DNA from: Arenicola marina
Lineage: Eukaryota > Annelida > Polychaeta > Arenicolidae
Direction: 5' to 3'
DNA length: 64,000 nt
NCBI GenBank assembly: GCA_964019135.1
Contig: OZ025248.1
Span: forward strand, 72,422,119 to 72,486,118
Within the stretch, counting starts at the first letter, position 1. Every line of letters starts with the position of its first letter. The notes beneath the pieces were generated by a model. It saw only the letters and a list, made by a program, of their open reading frames with translations. It had not been told where the DNA came from and did not search any database. Positions 23,601 through 35,100 of the stretch are shown here, piece after piece. The position numbers and the translations under genes are program-made.

Positions 23601-24966
23601 TGAGACGGCAGCACAGCGCGCCGGCCACGCTATTAATCTCCAAAAAATGACAACGATTAAATAACACAACACAACGCAGGCGCCATGAAAGGTACACCAT
23701 ATCACAAGCGAAGGCGAGAAGATAAAAAAGAGAAACCGTTGACATTTGGGGAGGTACGCTACTTGACTTTATAGAGCTAACTGCCGCGTTTACAACGTTC
23801 TGGCACGCTATTAATCTCAGAACTATGACGATTAAACCAAGTCCGGGGCAGATGTCAGGCAGCAAACGCAAAATTTAACACAATTAACAATATACATATA
23901 TAATGTTAAGCAAAATCGTATCAGATTTGGCTTCACATTGTTTGATATAATATTGCATATTTGAGTCTCATAAGTGCTTTTCTTGCTGTGCAACACCATT
24001 CTCGGATGGTTTCTGAAGTGATGCAAACAACATAGATACGTCATAATCAAAACATAATAATTAAACTGTATATTTTCGCACTGAACCGTTTCCAAAGATC
24101 AGTTAGGATGACTGACCTCTCAATTTGATGAATATTTGTAAATTTTACAAAACTTTGGTAACCAAATGTCTCGAAGTGAGACGGACTTAGCATTTGACCT
24201 TTGACCTCGATCGGCTCAAGCAAAGTTCGAAAGCAATATGGCCAGAGATGAATTAAAGAATAACATTATTATAGCTAGATAAATGGGTTTGGGATGAGAA
24301 ATAGTGAATAGTTACTCCGATAGAACCCTCTTTAAATTGCAGCATGGAAACACAGCCAAGTAGAAAGCTTTAACGTTAGACCGAGGGACTATGGTGTCAT
24401 TGGAGCGCCTTCTATCCCCAGAGTGTAGTGATATACCACACTGCTATACGTGGCCGCCATTCGTCCCTGTCAGATAAGTTGTCAGATCGCGAGGGCGTCA
24501 AAAACGGTCTCGGACGGGACATTTGTTGAAATTCATCTTCATCAGTCTAGAAAGACGTCAATACGAGTCGGTTTCTTCACCATAGCATCAACACTAGTCC
24601 CGTGTGACGTTTTCTAGGGAAAACACGTTTTGCTGAAGTTCTTCCCACTCTCGCGCGGCCATCATGAATTACCAAACACCGAAAAATACTGGAGTAGCCA
24701 CACCATCTTCATGTGGTCTGGAATGCCATGAGTTCCCTGGTCAGAAAAAAAAAGAGAAAAAAAATTCCCTCTTCAAATATATTTGTGACATTTTGAGTAA
24801 ACTCTTTTGTTTGTTTATCTTTTACAGTGGTAGTTCACCTCCTCTGTGAAATTCGGGTGCTGACATAATTCCACACATTCTGTACTTTTCATGTCTGCAA
24901 AACATTTTCGGTGTTTAGAGTCTTGGATTCAAAATGAGGCATGGGTTCCGTTTTGCTAAATCAGAC
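23601..24966. other. Unique AT-rich sequence
   Basis: No exon, array or element recognised. TTTGACCTTTGACCTC occurs near 24194. Confidence 0.4.
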
Positions 24967-25083
24967 CATGAGCGCTCGACTCCATAATATATTCGAGGAT
25001 CCCGCCCGCCATACAATACCTAATATACAAGTATTGTATGGCGGGCGTATTCCTCGAATATATTATGGAGTCGAGCGCTCATG
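24967..25083. mobile_element. 117-bp near-perfect hairpin element with 8-bp target-site duplication
   Basis: The ends are CATGAGCGCTCGACTCC and its exact reverse complement. Each arm is 53 bp: 33 identical bases, three mismatches, then 17 identical bases, around an 11-bp loop (25020-25030). It is flanked by a perfect 8-bp direct repeat AATCAGAC (24959-24966 and 25084-25091). It has no coding capacity. An 8-bp duplication suggests a hAT-type transposase acting in trans, although the ends lack the usual CAG-N-G start. Near-identical arms and an intact duplication point to recent insertion or a very young family. Confidence 0.85.
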
Positions 25084-25297
25084 AATCAGACTAGCCCAAG
25101 TTGAAAAATTGGTTATTCTGTACCTTTAGATCATGAATTAGTTTAAAGTTACTGGGCAAACAGGTAGTGTATCATTATAGCTAGCTCTCGCCATTAGTGG
25201 AAACCTATCGCCAAATGTTTTATATTTCATGTCAGACATTAGCATGGAGAGACTTGTGGCCCTATTCTTTGAATTGGGGGATTTGGTGCTATGTCAA

Positions 25298-27192
25298 CAC
25301 CGTCATCTCTTAGAGTGACTGACACTCGTGGCACTGTCAACACCTTCATCGCTTAGAGTGACCAACACTCGTGGCACTGTCAACACCGTCATCTCTTAGA
25401 GTGAGTGACACTCGTGGTACTGTCAACACCGTCATCTCTTCGGGTGACTGGCACTCGTGGCACTGTCAACACCGTCATCTCTTCGGGTGACTGGCACTCG
25501 TGGCACTGTCAACACCGTCATCCTTTCGGGTGACTGGCACTCTTGGCACTGTCAACACCGTCATCTCTTCGGGTGACTGGCACTCGTGGCACTGTCAACA
25601 CCGTCATCTCTTCGGGTGACTGGCACTCGTGGCACTGTCAACAACGTCATCTCTTCGGATGACTGACACTCGTGGCACTGTCAACACCGTCATCTCTTAC
25701 AGTGACTGACACTCGTGGCACTGTCAACACCGTCATCTCTTAGAGTGGCTGACATTCGTGGCACTGTCAACACCTTCATCTCTTAGAGTGACTGACACTC
25801 GTGGCACTGTCAACACCGTCATCTCTTAGAGTGACTGGCACTCGTGGCACTGTCAACACCGTCATCCCTTAGAGTGACTGGCACTCGTGGCACTGTCAAC
25901 ACCGTCATCTCTTAGAGTGACTGACACTCGTGGCACTGTCAACACCGTCATCTCTTAGAGTGACTGACACTCGTGGCACTGTCAACACCGTCATGTCTTA
26001 GAGTGACTGACACTCGTGGCACTGTCAACACCTTCATCTCTTCGGGTGACTGGCACTCGTGGCACTGTCAGCACCGTCATCTCTTCGGATGACTGACACT
26101 CGTGGCACTGTCAACACCGTCATCTCTTAGAGTGACTGACACTCGTGGCACTGTCAACACCGTCATCTCTTAGAGTGACTGACACTCGTGGCACTGTCAA
26201 CACCGTCATCTCTTAGAGTGACTGACACTCGTGGCACTGTCAACACCGTCATCTCTTAGAGTGACTGACACTCGTGGCACTGTCAACACCGTCATCTCTT
26301 AGAGTGGCTGACACTCGTGGTACTGTCAACACCGTCATCTCTTAGTGACTGACACTCGTGGCACTGTCAACACCTTCATCGCTTAGAGTGGCTGACATTC
26401 GTGGCACTGTCAACACCGTCATCTCTTCGGGTGACTGGCACTCGTGGCACTGTCAACACCGTCATCTCTTAGAGTGACTGGCACTCGTGGCACTGTCAAC
26501 ACCGTCATCGCTTAGAGTGGCTGACATTCGTGGCACTGTCAACACCGTCATCTCTTCGGGTGACTGGCACTCGTGGCACTGTCAACACCTTCATCGCTTA
26601 GAGTGGCTGACATTCGTGGCACTGTCAACACCGTCATCTCTTCGGGTGACTGGCACTCGTGGCACTGTCAACACCGTCATCTCTTCGGGTGACTGTCACT
26701 CGTGGCACTGTCAACACCGTCATCTCTTAGAGTGACTGACACTCGTGGCACTGTCAACACCGTCATCTCTTAGAGTGGCTGACATTCGTGGCACTGTCAA
26801 CACCGTCATCTCTTCGGGTGACTGGCACTCGTGGCACTGTCAACACCGTCATCTCTTAGAGTGACTGACACTCGTGGCACTGTCAACACCGTCATCTCTT
26901 AGAGTGGCTGACATTCGTGGCACTGTCAACACCGTCATCTCTTCGGGTGACTGGCACTCGTGGCACTGTCAACACCGTCATCTCTTAGAGTGACTGGCAC
27001 TCGTGGCACTGTCAACACCGTCATCTCTTAGAGTGACTGTCACTCGTGGCACTGTCAACACCGTCATCTTTTCGGGTGACTGGCACTCGTGGCACTGTCA
27101 ACACCGTCATCTCTTCGGGTGACTGTCACTCGTGGCACTGTCAACACCGTCATCTCTTCGGGTGACTGTCACTCGTGGCACTGTCAACACCG
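25298..27192. repeat. 43-bp minisatellite with two unit subtypes
   Basis: About 44 tandem 43-bp units have core CTCGTGGCACTGTCAACACC. The first half comes in two forms: CTTAGAGTGACTGACA and CTTCGGGTGACTGGCA. These are interspersed in runs, with occasional hybrids such as CTTAGAGTGACTGGCA and GTGGCTGACATTCG. The array is not a multiple of three and has no long coding frame. Confidence 0.97.
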
Positions 27193-30045
27193 CCTTCCGT
27201 TAGTGTTTCACTACAACGTCCCATTTCTCTGAAATAACTAATCTAGGCGCACAGGTCACCGAGACCCATATTGCCCATGTATTTCTTAGGTTCGTGGTGA
27301 GACAGCCACTCCCCTTGACTGCCTCGATATGTGATGTCCCTCGGCCAGGGGCGGACGTCTTGGTGAGTGGATCCGGAGGTTCCTCCTGGGACACATCACG
27401 ACTAATTCAGGACTCGGACCTCGCCTCCCAGAAGTGGGGTTCGCGGACTTCACGCTGGGCTGACCGTTCCACCCACACCACCCTCCCCTCATCCCTACCA
27501 CATCCTAACCCTGTCCCCGTGTTGCCACCCTTCCCCCCACCCCCCCCCCGCCCCACTCCGCCACCTACCCATCCCCACCACCATCACCCCCTCCCCACCT
27601 CATACAAACACACACATTTACTCTACCAGCCGCCCACCCCTCTCGCCCCCACCCTTCCCCCCACCCTTCCCCCCACACGCACAACACATACACCCACCCA
27701 CCCACCCCGTCCCTGCGCGCAACTTGCCACCAGTCTCGGGAAACCGTCCGTCGGGGGAGGGGGGGGGGGGGTTGGGGGTCGGAGGAGGTTAAGATATTTA
27801 CACACATATTCTATAGGGTTAATTCCATGGGTGTTTGAGCGATATCTGGATGGATTTAATTGTGGGACGCCGGGCAAAGCTCTCTCCCCAGAAGTGACCA
27901 CTATTTTACTGCGGTTTAAGGTCCCGTCACGGGGCGGAGGGGGGGGGGGGTAGGGGTAGGGGGCGCGTTGGGAGTAAGGGAGTTGATTGGGGGTGGGCGG
28001 GGCAGGGCAGGGAGGAAGGGAGGGTATTGGGGGAAGGGCGTGGATTCTGTTATCAGATACCAGTGCGATGTGGGGATGAGATGGGAATGACACCCGAGGG
28101 GGAAAGGGAAAACCTCCCACGATAGACGTTTGAAAGGAAGGAAGCAAAGGAGTCGGCTAATGGTGGTGATGGTGGTGATGGTGGTGACGGCGATGCTGAT
28201 GGTGGCGGGTGAGGAGGGTAAGGGTGGATAAAGTTACCGTTAAGCGTATTATTGTTGTAGGACTGGTGGTGGAGGTGGGGTAGAAGGACATGGGGAGACG
28301 TAGGTATGGTATGAAAAGAAGGTTGCCTTGACCAATCCGGTCCCTTGAGACAGCGTCTGACATATCACGGGTATAACTTTGACATCCACGATGATATATG
28401 GGTAGGGCACTGGTTCAGACGGAAGCCCGGCAAGGACACAGGAAGTCTTAATTTGGACCTCACAGATGTATCTGGCTGTCCCAGAAGGTTGTGTCGCCCA
28501 CGACAGAGCGTCTCGCTGGCGTCTTTGTAGCGCTGTGTGAGTGATCGGTCTGTACACGTGGTCCACCCACCAGAAGGCGGAAGGAAGTCCATCAGCGGCC
28601 AGGCGGGATCAGGAAATAAGTAGTACACTAAATCATGGAATTCTTGGTATCACAAGGGAAAGTGAGGGTCATTCTGATATCGTAAGCGGAATAAAAACGG
28701 GTGGGGATCGTTGCACCATAAAGGAAATTATTTTTTTTGTTTTGTTTAAACGTCATTTCTCTTCTGAAGTGGATGAACAAACTGCTTAATAGAATCAGGC
28801 CCATGGCTTCCGGGGTTAAGAGAAAGACACATTAGAAAAGAGTTCTCACGTTCTCACGCAGTTCTCACGCAATGGAGGCGACTTACCTCAAAGAACACAT
28901 AGTTCATAATTATGATTTGGAGTTTTTTACGCGATAGACGCGGATTCAGGTTTGGCCATATGGAGACCCCTACCCCGCCGTGTGAACAATGTCGTCTCAG
29001 GGGGTATGTCTTAAATCAGAGAAGCAAGTAAAAGTTGTTGCTTGGTCAGGGTGGGGGCGGGGGGGGCGGGGGAGGGGGGGGGAGAGAAGCTGCTTAATAC
29101 GTATAGGGAGGCAACAATAATCTGAGAGTTAATTCGTCAGAACATTCAACAGAATCATCTGAGCAAGGATTTGTCAATATTCTCTATATAGGGCTTGATA
29201 ACACGGCCATGTGACGTCATAGTCAGGTGACGCCCGGCCTCAGACGCCATGGCAACCATTCCGTTAGGGCGAGGGCAGTGCCATCTGGCGATATCTGATG
29301 ACGCCACAGCATTATTACGACGTTGGTCTTAACCCATGGCCAATAAATCTGTCTAAAAATGTAGGATATAAGCTGCCTAATGCGTATCGTTGTGCCACTA
29401 TAAAGAACAGGCAGCGACTATAGCAATACCTGGGGATTACGCCCCCGCACTGGGTCCGTGACCAACAGGAGGCGGGTAATCACGCTCTACGTGGATGTGT
29501 ATGTGTGAAAAATATGGCGACCGCTTGGAATCCTTCATATTTTATAGCCAGGCTGAGATTTACGACGGGCGGGGATTTTGGAGCCGAGTTTGCTTTGATC
29601 TACTGGGATCATAAACTACGGATAGCAATATCCAGTGGAACGGGAATCCTTCAGGTTCCAAGTCTATCGCTCATTTTATTGAGCGTCTGCAACTTTTACC
29701 CGCGTTTTTCGGCATTTAGGCAGGCTGAGATTGTCAACACACGTGTCACGTCGTGTCAAAGACCGACATCGTTGGTGTTGTAGTAAAATGTGGCTTGTAA
29801 TCAAATTGTAATGGTTATATTCTACCCAGTCTCCCAGCAGAGGGGGCTCGTTCCTGACATCACCTCGGCCCCATGTAACTGCCAACTTCATGGTTGACAT
29901 CAATGGTTGTGAGGTTCCGGAGGGTTGTTTACGATGATTATAGATGGAGTTTTGAAAACTAATGTAGACATTCTGTTGTCGTACGATCACAATTGAGGTA
30001 TAATTGACGCCCAACTAAATATTTCGTCGATTTAACTCATTTTTT
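27193..30045. other. Unique and low-complexity sequence
   Basis: C-rich tracts lie at 27470-27715 and G-rich tracts at 27745-27785 and 27930-28030. A GGTGATGGTGG microsatellite is at about 28160-28210 and another G tract at 29050-29085. No exon recognised. Confidence 0.45.
29181..29256 (-). promoter_or_regulatory. Candidate regulatory cluster (CRE, X-box-like, TATA-like)
   Basis: A palindromic CRE TGACGTCA sits at 29212-29219, with a half-CRE GGTGACG at 29226-29232. An RFX X-box-like pair GACGCC-AT-GGCAAC is at 29243-29256. Going in the minus direction these are followed by CTATATAG at about 29183-29190, a TATA-like order. No exon could be placed next to it. The motifs are seen; the regulatory role is a guess. 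Confidence 0.3.
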
Positions 30046-30048
30046 TTA

Positions 30049-30823
30049 AAGTACCGGTTGAGCTACGGTTCATCGTTATGGGATGAGGACCGGTTGGGCT
30101 ACGGTTCACCGTTATGGGATGAGGACCGGTTGAGCTACGGTTCACCGTTATGGGATGAGGACCGGTTGAGCTACGGTTCACCGTTATGGGATGAGGACCG
30201 GTTGAGCTACGGTTCATCGTTATGGGATGAGGACCGGTTGGGCTACGGTTCACCGTTATGGGATGAGGACCGGTTGAGCTACGGTTCACCGTTATGGGAT
30301 GAGGACCGGTTGAGCTACGGTTCACCGTTATGGAATGAGGACCGGTTGGGCTACGGTTCACCGTTATGGGATGAGGACCGGTTGAGCTACGGTTCATCGT
30401 TATGGGATGAGGACCGGTTGGGCTACGGTTCACCGTTATGGGATGAGGACCGGTTGGGCTACGGTTCACCGTTATGGGATGAGGACCGGTTGAGCTACGG
30501 TTCATCGTTATGGGATGAGGACCGGTTGGGCTACGGTTCACCGTTATGGGATGAGGACCGGTTGAGCTACGGCTCACCGTTATGGGATGAGGACCGGTTG
30601 GGCTACGGTTCACCGTTATGGGATGAGGACCGGTTGAGCTACGGTTCACCGTTATGGGATGGGGACCGGTTGAGCTACGGTTCACCGTTATGGGATGAGG
30701 ACCGGTTGGGCTACGGTTCACCGTTATGGGATGAGCACCGGTTGAGCTACGGTTCACCGTTATGGGATGAGGACCGGTTGGGCTACGGTTCACCGTTATG
30801 GGATGAGGACCGGTTGGGCTATG
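30049..30823. repeat. 36-bp minisatellite, length-conserved
   Basis: About 21.5 units of exactly 36 bp have core GACCGGTTGAGCTACGGTTC, then ACCGTTATGGGATGAG. Substitutions are few (GAGC/GGGC, CACC/CATC), and no indel was seen. Because 36 is a multiple of three, both strands stay open for about 300 codons (plus: 12-residue LSYGSPLWDEDR; minus: PTGPHPITVNRS). The plus frame lacks an ATG at its start and no flanking coding context exists, so no gene is called. Confidence 0.96.
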
Positions 30824-32180
30824 CTTTAGCTGCTCAAGGCAATCACAGACACGGATGGAGGGGAGGGCGTGGGGTGGAAGGGAGGGAATGGAACTTGGGA
30901 CCGGTCGGCAGCACGGTGGCACGCACGGGATGGGACAGTCGAGATAAGTCGTCGTTTTGATCTAAGGTTTATACATAGGCTTAGCTTTATAGGGGATCTA
31001 CCTGCAGGGGCTTGAGGAAGAGAAATGCCAACTGAAAAACAGAGAAGGGGGAAGGAGGGGGGGTGGGGTGGATAGGATGGATTGGGGTTGAGAGGGGAGG
31101 GGGCGGGCGGTGTATAATAAGGGTGGTGAGAGAGGAGAGGAGAGGAGAGGGGAGGGGGTTAAGGTTTTAGTTTAGGAGTGGTTTTTCAAGCGAAGTGCCC
31201 GGATTGAGGTCGGTTATAATAATTGTCACGAGCGGATCTGGCGACAGTAATTTCCGGTTGGCCGTCTGCCTGGCATAATGACCACACACCCTCACAGCCC
31301 CCACCCCCCCACGTCCCGCCCGGCTCGTCCGCCGGTAGCGGGAAGGGAGGCGGCGGCTGACGGGGCGGGGCGGGCGATGGCTGGCGGGGGGGGGGGGGGG
31401 CGAGGGCATAAGCTTACGTGGCGGCGTTGGTTTCTGTGGCTCTATATCTCTTTCTTTCCCCTTCTCTCCCTAGACCTATTTCTCTCTTCTTATCATTCTC
31501 TCTTAATTCTTATCTCTCACTCTACCTCTCTTTTTTCCTATCTACCTCCCTCTTTTTCTATCTTTCTCTCTCGCTACCTCTCTCTTGCCCCCCCCCCTCC
31601 CCCCCTCCCCCTCTCTATGCCCACGGTAAGCCGGACAGACAAAGTATAAGGAGGCGGTTGGCTATTGTGCCAGCGAGCGGGTCGGCAGCTTTATGTTCGT
31701 AACTGTTGGTACAGCTGCAAACGGAGTGCCGTACGTGGGTGTAAACACGGAAGGGGGGGGGGGGCTGGTGGGTAGGAGGGGGGAGGGGGGGTAGAGGATT
31801 GAAGTGAAGAGGAAGGTTGAAGTCCCCCCCCCCCCCGCCTTGTGCCTTGTCAGCCATGCCTCCCGTATGGCACACGACAGGAGGCGGTGCCGGGGTCAGC
31901 ATCGCCTGGCGCATGGGGCATCTGAGTTGGCGGGGGGCTGGGGGGGCAGGGAACGGGGGGAAAACCGTCGGGACAACAGATATACAGAAGGAAGATAGGT
32001 GACTATTATAATTCGACGAAGATGAATGAAAAGGGACGACGAGAGGGACATTCTGAAGGGTACCATACAAGGAATATGAACCCACTGTTGCCGAGGGAAA
32101 AAAGTAAGCAGCCGGTGTAAGTAATACAACCAGTCAGGAAGGGGTGAAGTCTCTGCTCCACATTGTTCCACACTGCACGG
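30824..32180. other. Low-complexity spacer between arrays
   Basis: G-rich tracts (31040-31160, 31380-31402, 31752-31800), a TCTCTC-rich pyrimidine tract (31440-31620) and C-runs. No exon recognised. Confidence 0.5.
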
Positions 32181-35100
32181 CTCCACCCTCACACAGGGAC
32201 GTGCTGGGTCAGTGCTCCACCCTCACACAGGGACGTGCTGGGTCAGTGCTCCACCCTCACACAGGGACGTGCTGGGACAGTGCTCCAACCTCACACAGGG
32301 ACGTGCTGGGTCAGTGCTCCACCCTCACACAGGGACGTGCTGGGTCAGTGCTCCACCCTCACACAGGGACGTGCTGGGTCAGTGCTCCACCCTCACACAG
32401 GGACGTGCTGGGTCAGTGCCCCACCCTCACACAGGGACGTGCTGGGTCAGTGCTCCACCCTCACACAGGGACGTGCTGGGTCAGTGCCCCACCCTCACAC
32501 AGGGACGTGCTGGGTCAGTGCTCCACCCTCACACAGGGACGTGCTGGGACAGTGCTCCACCCTCACACAGGGACGTGCTGGGTCAGTGCCCCACCCTCAC
32601 ACAGGGACGTGCTGGGTCAGTGCCCCACCCTCACACAGGGACGTGCTGGGTCAGTGCTCCACCCTCACACAGGGACGTGCTGGGTCAGTGCTCCACCCTC
32701 ACACAGGGACGTGCTGGGTCAGTGCTCCACCCTCACACAGGGACGTGCTGGGTCAGTGCTCCACCCTCACACACGGACGTGCTGGGTCAGTGCCCCACCC
32801 TCACACAGGGACGTGCTGGGTCAGTGCCCCACCCTCACACAGGGACGTGCTGGGTCAGTGCTCCACCCTCACACAGGGACGTGCTGGGTCAGTGCTCCAC
32901 CCTCACACAGGGACGTGCTGGGTCAGTGCTCCACCCTCACACAGGGACGTGCTGGGTCAGTGCCCCACCCTCACAAATGGGACGTGCTGGGTCAGTGCTC
33001 CACCCTCACCAATGGGACGTGCTGGGTCAGTGCTCCACCCTCACACAGGGACGTGCTGGGTCAGTGCTCCACCCTCACACAGGGACGTGCTGGGTCAGTG
33101 CTCCACCCTCACACAGGGACGTGCTGGGTCAGTGCTCCACCACATTGCTCCACCCTCACACAGGGACGTGCTGGGTCAGTGCTCCACCCTCACACAGGGA
33201 CGTGCTGGGTCAGTGCCCCACCCTCACAAATGGGACGTGCTGGGTCAGTGCTCCACCCTCACAAATGGGACGTGCTGGGTCAGTGCTCCACCCTCACACA
33301 GGGACGTGCTGGGTCAGTGCTCCACCCTCACACAGGGACGTGCTGGGTCAGTGCTCCACCCTCAAAAATAGGACGTGCTGGGTCAGTGCTCCACCCTCAC
33401 AAATGGGGCGTGCTGGGTCAGTGCTCCACCCTCACACAGGGACGTGCTGGGTCAGTGCTCCACCCTCACACAGGGACGTGCTGGGTCAGTGCTCCACCCT
33501 CACACAGGGACGTGCTGGGTCAGTGCTCCACCCTCACACAGGGACGTGCTGGGTCAGTGCTCCACCCTCACACAGGGACGTGCTTGGTCAGTGCTCCACC
33601 CTCACACAGGGACGTGCTGGGTCAGTCCTCCACCCTCACACAGGGACGTGCTGGGTCAGTGATCCACCCTCACACAGGGACGTGCTGGGTCAGTGTTTCA
33701 CCCTCACACAGGGACGTGCTTCGTCAGTGCTCCACCACATTGCTCCACCCTCACAAAGGGACGTGCTGGGTCAGTGCTCCACCCTCACACAGGGACGTGC
33801 TGGGTCAGTGCTCCACCCTCACACAGGGACGTGCTGGGTCAGTGCTCCACCCTCACACAGGGACGTGCTGGGTCAGTGCTCCGCCCTCACACAGGGACGT
33901 GCTGGGTCAGTGTTCCACCCTCACACAGGGACGTGCTGGGTCAGTGCTCCACCACATTGCTCCACCCTCACACAGGGCGTGCTGGGTCAGTGCAACACCC
34001 TCACACAGGGACGTGCTGGGTCAGTGCTCCACCCTCACACAGGGACGTGCTGGGTCAGTGCTCCACCCTTACACAGGGACGTGCTTCGTCAGTGCTCCAC
34101 CACATTGCTCCACCCTCACACAGGGACGTGCTGGGTCAGTGCTCCACCCTCACACAGGGACGTGCTGGGTCAGTGCTCCACCCTCACACAGGGACGTGCT
34201 GGGTCAGTGCTCCACCACATTGCTCCACCCTCACACAGGGCGTGCTGGGTCAGAGCTCCACCCTCACACAGGGACGTGCTGGGTCAGTGCTCCACCCTCA
34301 CACAGGGACGTGCTGAGTCAGTGCTCCACCCTCACACAGGGACGTGCTTCGTCAGTGCTCCACCACATTGCTCCACCCTCACACAGGGACGTGCTGGGTC
34401 AGTGCTCCACCCTCACACAGGGACGTGCTGGGTCAGTGCTCCACCCTCACACAGGGACGTGCTGGGTCAGTGCTCCACCCTCACACAGGGACGTGCTTCG
34501 TCAGTGCTCCACCACATTGCTCCACCCTCACACAGGGACGTGCTTCGTCAGTGCTCCACCACATTGCTCCACCCTCACACAGGGACGTGCTTCGTCAGTG
34601 CTCCACCACATTGCTCCACCCCCACACAGGGACGTGCTTCGTCAGTGCTTCACCACATTGCCCCACCCTTACACAGGGACGTGCTGGGTCAGTGCTCCAC
34701 CCTCACACAGGGACGTGCTGGGTCAGTGCTCAACCCTCACACAGGGACGTGCTGGGTCAGTGCCCCACCCTCACACAGGGATGTGCTGGGTCAGTGCTCC
34801 ACCCTCACACAGGGACGTGCTGGGTCAGTGCCCCACCCTCACAAATGGGACGTGCTGGGTCAGTGCTCCACCCTCACAAATGGGACGTGCTGGGTCAGTG
34901 CTTCACCCTCACACAGGGACGTGCTGGGTCAGTGCTCCACCCTCACACAGGGACGTGCAGGGTCAGTGCTCCACCCTCACAAATGAAACGTGCTGGGTCA
35001 GTGCTCCACCCTCACAAATGGGACGTGCTGGGTCAGTGCTCCACCCTCACACAGGGACGTGCTGGGTCAGTGCTCCACCCTCACACAGGGACGTGCTGGG

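Noticed and set aside
25298-27192. CRISPR-like 43-bp repeats
   Set aside because: The whole 43 bp repeats, with no variable spacers. It is a minisatellite.
30058-30960. Plus-strand 300-codon repeat protein LSYGSPLWDEDR
   Set aside because: The opposite strand is equally open, the frame begins at TTG rather than ATG, and no splice or coding context is seen.
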